From: Larix sibirica
Taxonomy: Eukaryota; Streptophyta; Pinopsida; Pinales; Pinaceae
Direction: 5' to 3'
Length of the DNA: 10,774 bases
NCBI GenBank assembly: GCA_004151065.3
Contig: NWUY0300025887.1
Span: forward strand, 5,857-16,630
The notes under the pieces were generated by a model that was not told the origin of the DNA, did no database searches, and worked only from the letters and a program-made list of their open reading frames with translations. Both the position numbers and the translations under genes were made by a program. Position 1 is the stretch's first letter. Each line of letters starts with the position of its first letter. This document shows, piece after piece, positions 6,811 to 10,774 of this stretch.

Positions 6811-8642
6811 TACTGACCCCAAAAATACTTCAAAAGGATCCTCAAATGAATGAAAACCAATGTCAAGGCCTTGGACAAATTTGTGACTCTGATGTGTGAC
6901 CTCTCCAAATGCATTCTTCCTTTCATGCAATTTAGTCAATGAACTATCATAAACAAGATGAAATTCTTTATTAGACTGTTGTACTAGAATATCATCTTGC
7001 AAGAATAACATAGTTGACTGTGACACTAGCTCATCATCATTTCCAATCTCAAATTCATGATCGTTTAAGGATTTAGGATTTGAACTAATAAAGTTATCCA
7101 CGCAACAAACTATAGGGTCGTTAAGATCATGAAAAGAGTGGTGTTGATATATTGTATCATCATTTTGTTCCAAAACCCTATGTGATTTTCCATAAGCTCA
7201 AATTTCTCTGCTCTATTAGTAATTTCAAATTTTCCTTTCAGAAACTTAAATGAAGAAAATCATAAGGGCAATGACTCAGCTCCAACTAAGTCACAATTGT
7301 CCGTATGATCAAGGTCATAACTATCATAAATGTGATGAATTCTTTCATTAAACTGTTGAAAAGAATCATCTTCTTGTGAAGAACCTACAGTTGGTTGCTC
7401 TAGAAAATCAACACCATAATCATCATCATATTCATCATATATTGGTGGATAAAAAGACTCTGTATTTTGTGTCAAGTGTTGTCCCTCAAAATGAATATCT
7501 CTATTATCCCCTACCTCTTCAAAAACTGAATTTAAATGACCTCAAGAAAAATTTCGATATAAGACATCCTGGGAATCATCATAAACAAATGACATTTCAT
7601 GATATTGAGTATCATCCGCCAGAAAATTAAAGCAATTGCTAATCTTTTGTTCATGAAAAAATGGATCAGGATAAAAATCAACTTCTTTTGTCTCATATTC
7701 ACTCTTATCATTATCATCATTCCACTCCTCATCCTCAACTTGATCTAAAAGTTTTCTACAAGCTCTGAGATTATGGTCTATTTCTTGAGCATCAATGAAC
7801 ATTTGTTGCAAGGTGGAAGATCTCCTTTCCAATATAAGGAGAGACAAATCTAGATGAAGATTTGTTGCATAACATAATCTGACAGGAGCTTCTGGGGGTT
7901 GCATTTCCTTAGTCATCTTGTGATACAAACTATGAAACCTCCTGTTAAACATTGACACAGTCTCATTCCCTTGTTTCTTCATGGAATAAAACTTTTAAAG
8001 GAGTTTATCCAAGGGTTTCCTCTAACCCCAAAATTTCAGAAACAAATCACTCAATTCCTCCCATGAACTGATGGAATTAGGCTGCAAATGCCTAAACCAT
8101 TCCCTGGCATCCCCTTGTAATGACTAGGAAAATGGATCTCATACAAACATTATCATGCTCAATTTCAAAAAGGTCAATGAAATGCACAAAGGCCTGAAGA
8201 TGTTTTTTAGTTGTAAGGTTGTCAACTTATCCATGAAGGACATGAGGAAATATTAATGGTTTATATCTCTGTTGAATCTTGGAGGACTCATGATTATGTA
8301 CTAGAGTTCTAGTATCATCTTTAGTATCATGAGGTTCACAAGGTTGATCCTTGATGTCATGTAACTCGGATGAATGATCTTCATCAAAATAAGTTATGCA
8401 AGATAAGTGTAGTTTTACAATTTTTAGAGAAGGATATACAATTGCAGATGTATGATCTTCATTTGAAAATAGTAATCAATGAAAAAATATTTTAATAATT
8501 TCAAGAAAGGACAATAAATGATTGATGAAAAAGAATAAGGTATCTTGGAAAAAACTTGAGCTTGAGTACCTAGTTTTCCCATAGTGTCCTTTAATATATC
8601 TGTCAATAAGGCTCATTCTCCAGTGGAGTCTTTAAATTTCAT
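6811..8642 (-). pseudogene. gag: Degraded retrotransposon gag gene, copy B (3' end missing)
   Basis: This is the second gag copy, in the same orientation as copy A and offset by about 1590. In a hand-compared 215-base stretch about 13 bases differ (about 94% identity). It extends further 5' than copy A: ATG at 8640-8642 gives MKFKDSTGE, then TGA at 8613-8615, then LLTDILKDTMGKLGTQAQVF. A frame change near 8467 is followed by EDHTSAIVYPSLKIVKLHLS and onward into the shared gag domain. The best preserved stretch is 7545-7982 (MKKQGNETVSMFNRRFHSLY ... LQQMFIDAQEIDHNLRACRK). The start is supported by position: it follows the leader and PBS. It shares with copy A the stops at 7542-7544 and 7260-7262 and has a 42-bp deletion at 8231. 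Not functional. Confidence 0.75.
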
Positions 8643-8762
8643 TGAAGCTTGATTGGAGTCACCAGGTAGAAATGTACAGCCTTCTTGTGTCTTACCTTTG
8701 TCCACCTTCAGAAATCAGGTCTAGTCTTTGGTGTTCTTTCCCAAGGAATATTTCACCTTTGG
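8643..8762 (-). other. Leader between primer-binding site and gag
   Basis: This is the 120-base untranslated leader expected between the PBS and the gag start of an LTR retrotransposon. It would carry packaging signals in a live element, but none can be recognised by eye. A donor-like AAAGGTAAG lies in it on the minus strand, which in some elements is used for splicing; here that is speculative. Confidence 0.4.
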
Positions 8763-8780
8763 TCCTCGGAAATGGCGCCA
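8763..8780 (-). promoter_or_regulatory. Primer-binding site, tRNA-Asp-like, degenerate
   Basis: The minus strand reads TGGCGCCATTTCCGAGGA. This matches 15 of 18 positions of the complement of the plant tRNA-Asp 3' end (TGGCGCCGTTGCCGGGGA), the primer used by several plant Ty3/gypsy lineages including Athila/Tat types. It lies just before the leader and gag in the same orientation and three bases after a possible LTR end (...ATAACA), which is the arrangement expected. All three mismatches are where a G is replaced by A or T. The tRNA sequence is from memory. Confidence 0.65.
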
Positions 8781-8849
8781 AAATGTTATAACTTAGAAAT
8801 TTCCTTTGGCTGTAAAAGTAAATATCCAAGGTAGCCTGAAACCAACTTT

Positions 8850-9600
8850 CAGATTGGCAACTATTCCTTCCAACCCAGAGAGGGATCTCTCTCACAACTC
8901 AGACACTCAAGGTCACTGTTGTTAGGAATTTACTCTTATAGTTGGGAAAAGAAACTACCAACATACTGAGGGGTTTAATAGATAGACATATAAATGTGTG
9001 CCAACATGTTCATAAGCAAATAGGAGTAAAAGTAAGAGAATGTATACNNTGACCTACAAAACCAACAATCAACCTTTATCAAGCCAATTTGACACTTAAT
9101 AAAGAATGTAAATGAAAAGAAAATGAATTGAACATTAACTAATGAATGAACTTCATAATCATTAACAAAACATTCTTAATGTCAAACCACAATTGCAAGA
9201 GCACTAAATTGGGGGAGGGAAAGATGTCAAATCTCTATTAAGAAATGAAACAAGTACAAGTTTACCTTCTCACTTCTCAACACCTTATCAATCCTTAATA
9301 TTCCTGTCTATCTTCTCATGCACTCTGATGATCCCACTCTGGTCCATTATCTGTATATGAGGGATGAAGTAACTCGAGGGCGGTACTTCAGTATTCAGGG
9401 ATACAAGGGGTCAACAATAGGGATTGCTGATAGGAAGGGATGAAGGGTGTGTGAGTGATTACTCCAAGATAACTTTGGATGTTCTAGCCTCACCCCTTGT
9501 TCCATTTCATTTCATTTTTATGTGAGAAGGAAATAGTTGTAAATGGTTACTAGGTGGTTTGGGGAGCTGTAAATAGACAAATTGGTTTGTAAAACTTCCA
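8850..9600. other. LTR interior without recognised features
   Basis: No coding frame, RNA gene or repeat array was recognised. The sequence is AT-rich with scattered TTAGGAATTTACTC-like words. It is interpreted as LTR body only because of its position between the PBS-side edge and the internal repeats. Confidence 0.4.
9048..9049. other. Two undetermined bases
   Basis: NN lies inside the probable LTR, between TATAC and TGACC. Here, unlike at 288 and 6810, the composition does not change across the Ns, so a small gap or miscall is as likely as a join. Confidence 0.5.
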
Positions 9601-9609
9601 TAACTCCCA

Positions 9610-9617
9610 TATTTATA
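9610..9617 (-). promoter_or_regulatory. Possible TATA box of the LTR promoter
   Basis: The minus strand reads TATAAATA at this place, about 830 bases before the LTR inner edge. Plant LTR promoters use such a box. The surroundings are AT-rich, so it may be chance, and no start site or downstream polyadenylation signal could be fixed. Confidence 0.2.
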
Positions 9618-9686
9618 ATTTTTATATTTTTCATGAAATTATGGAGAATTCACACTTAATTCATAGGAAAAATGCAAATGATTCGC

Positions 9687-9835
9687 TTCTTGTTAGTGTG
9701 TAAGATGTGAATTTTTAGTTTTAAATGCATTCTCCCTAATGAACTAGCAAGGTGTGAATAGTTAGTTCCCAATGATCTAGTAGGATGCAAATTACCAATG
9801 AATTCACTCCTAATGGACTAACAAGGTGTGAATTT
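9687..9835. repeat. Degenerate tandem repeats inside the LTR, about 35-45 bp
   Basis: About four imperfect units share the core CTAATGAACTAGCAAGGTGT followed by GAAT. They lie at about 9687-9715 (most divergent), 9729-9760, 9767-9794 and 9803-9835. Spacing varies between roughly 36 and 45 bases. They lie within the probable LTR, on the promoter-proximal (lower-coordinate) half or near the R region. Function is unknown. Confidence 0.6.
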
Positions 9836-10217
9836 GCCTCAATTTATTTTTGTAACTCTCAAAATTGAGAGGAATGATGTTGGGATTTTATTTTGAAGGA
9901 TCAAGACCATCAATAGGGGTCAAATCATAGGCTCTTCTATCCATAAATGTCAATTTTGTGAGCAGACATTGACACTTTTGGGTGTCAGATTTTGAACTGT
10001 CATCATGGATGGAGAAGTGCTAATTCTATTTAAATTAGATGCCCCCTAAAGTGTGAGGTCAAAAGAGAAATTGATGGAAGAAATACAATATAATCATATG
10101 TGGAGTAAACACGGTCAATATTCCACGATTCTCAGTTCCATCAAAGTACATGAAACAAAAATAGGTGTCAAACAAGATTTTCCTTGAGATGGACATATCC
10201 ATGCTTGAAATATGAGA

Positions 10218-10463
10218 GAACATGGCTTCCAAATTGTATACACTGCAGATCCATAACATGTAAATGATGTAGTGATCATGGCCATGAAATAATACACAAT
10301 GGATCCATGTGACATATATATAATTGGATCGTGGCCATGAATATGATACATAGTGGATCCATTCCAATCAAGATATCATAGCCACAAATAGATGCACAAC
10401 TGATATATGTCAATCGAGAAATCATAGCCACGAATAGGAACATAGTGGATCTATGTCTCATCA
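10218..10463. repeat. Degenerate tandem repeats inside the LTR, about 45-56 bp, five units
   Basis: Five consecutive units start at about 10218, 10274, 10327, 10372 and 10418. The shared core is a GATCATGGCCATGAATA-like word followed by ATACATAGTGGATCCATGT. Lengths are about 56, 53, 45, 46 and 46 bases. The GGCCATG and GGATCCAT words contain short palindromes (ATGGCCAT, ATGGATCCAT). In LTRs such arrays in the U3 part may act as enhancer repeats. This is family knowledge by analogy, not shown here. Confidence 0.75.
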
Positions 10464-10774
10464 TGTATCAGGAGAACAATATGTAGTTGAGTTGAGTGAT
10501 GGTTCTACCAATGGTACTAGTGTCATATGAGGTGTGGTACACTCTTGCACAACTTGGAAAATAACAAAATATGAGGATGTACTGTTGGCCCAAAGTCTTC
10601 CATCCAAACTTCCAAGAGGTATGAATCCTACCAGTGTGAATAGATGTGTTGAAGTCGAACATGGAAGAAACCATTTGATTACCGGTCAATGATGTATACC
10701 ATTAACAAACGCGAGGGAACTCACCAATAGTGAAAATGGCCCCCAAGGTACCTATTACATTCTAACAGGTGTGC

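Larger units (their letters stand above)
8784..10767 (-). mobile_element. Probable 5' LTR of the minus-strand element, outer edge uncertain
   Basis: The inner edge is placed at 8784 because the minus strand there reads ...TTATAACA, TTT, TGGCGCC, that is an LTR ending in CA shortly before the primer-binding site. The outer edge at 10767 is the best candidate: the minus strand begins TGTTAGAATGTAATAGG, giving a TGTTA...TAACA terminal inverted repeat and a length near 2.0 kb, usual for large plant gypsy LTRs. TAACA also occurs at other places (for example 9163 and 10703), and no second LTR is in the window, so the outer edge is weak. The interval has no coding frame worth naming and contains two families of short tandem repeats. 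An NN at 9048-9049 interrupts it. Confidence 0.4.

Noticed and set aside
8692-8895. Minus-strand open frame of 67 codons
   Set aside because: It crosses the LTR edge, the primer-binding site and the leader, which are non-coding in such elements, and shows no domain.
10218-10463. CRISPR-like array
   Set aside because: Units are degenerate along their whole length, with no constant repeat and variable spacer pattern, and the context is a plant retrotransposon LTR.
10059-10464. Overlapping minus-strand frames in the LTR repeat array
   Set aside because: Several frames are open at once because of the repeated unit. Their Tyr/His-rich peptides follow from the short tandem repeat, not from a protein.

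Overview
The window looks like non-genic, repeat-derived DNA from a large plant nuclear genome. It is AT-rich and dominated by broken Ty3/gypsy-type LTR retrotransposon pieces. Single or double undetermined bases (288, 6810, 9048-9049) show a draft assembly. The gag and pol sequence styles and the density of decayed elements suggest a seed plant, perhaps a gymnosperm such as a conifer. That placement is inference only. No intact gene, RNA gene, CRISPR array or bacterial-type operon was seen.

Layout. 1-287 is unidentified, comparatively GC-rich sequence that stops at an N. From about 455 to 2506 (+ strand) lies a decayed pol segment: pre-RT linker, reverse transcriptase with the YLDD box, a shortened RNase H, a linker, and the integrase zinc-binding region. 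At least four frame changes and about eight stops interrupt it. Pol ends abruptly at about 2503, where two direct tandem copies of an unidentified repeat of about 850 bp begin (2504-3354 and 3384-4233). Next come a strongly G-rich, C-poor stretch (4261-4480) and an almost pure A/T block (4484-4578). On the minus strand, 4847-5136 holds what may be two small exons of an unidentified host gene.

From 5152 to 10774 everything recognisable reads on the minus strand. Two tandem copies of a degraded gag gene (5152-6809 and 6811-8642) differ at roughly 6% of positions in the stretch I counted and meet at a single N. The upstream copy is preceded, in minus-strand order, by a leader, a primer-binding site resembling the 3' end of plant tRNA-Asp (8763-8780), and a probable LTR (about 8784-10767). 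That LTR holds two families of short internal tandem repeats.

The pol piece and the gag/PBS/LTR piece face opposite ways, so at least two insertions, or an inversion, are needed. Nothing here can be a working element: protease, most of integrase and a second LTR are absent, and all frames are broken. The points most worth a second look are the two tandem duplications of similar age, the repeat junction inside integrase, the possible exon pair, and the N-marked gag/gag junction, which may be an assembly artefact.
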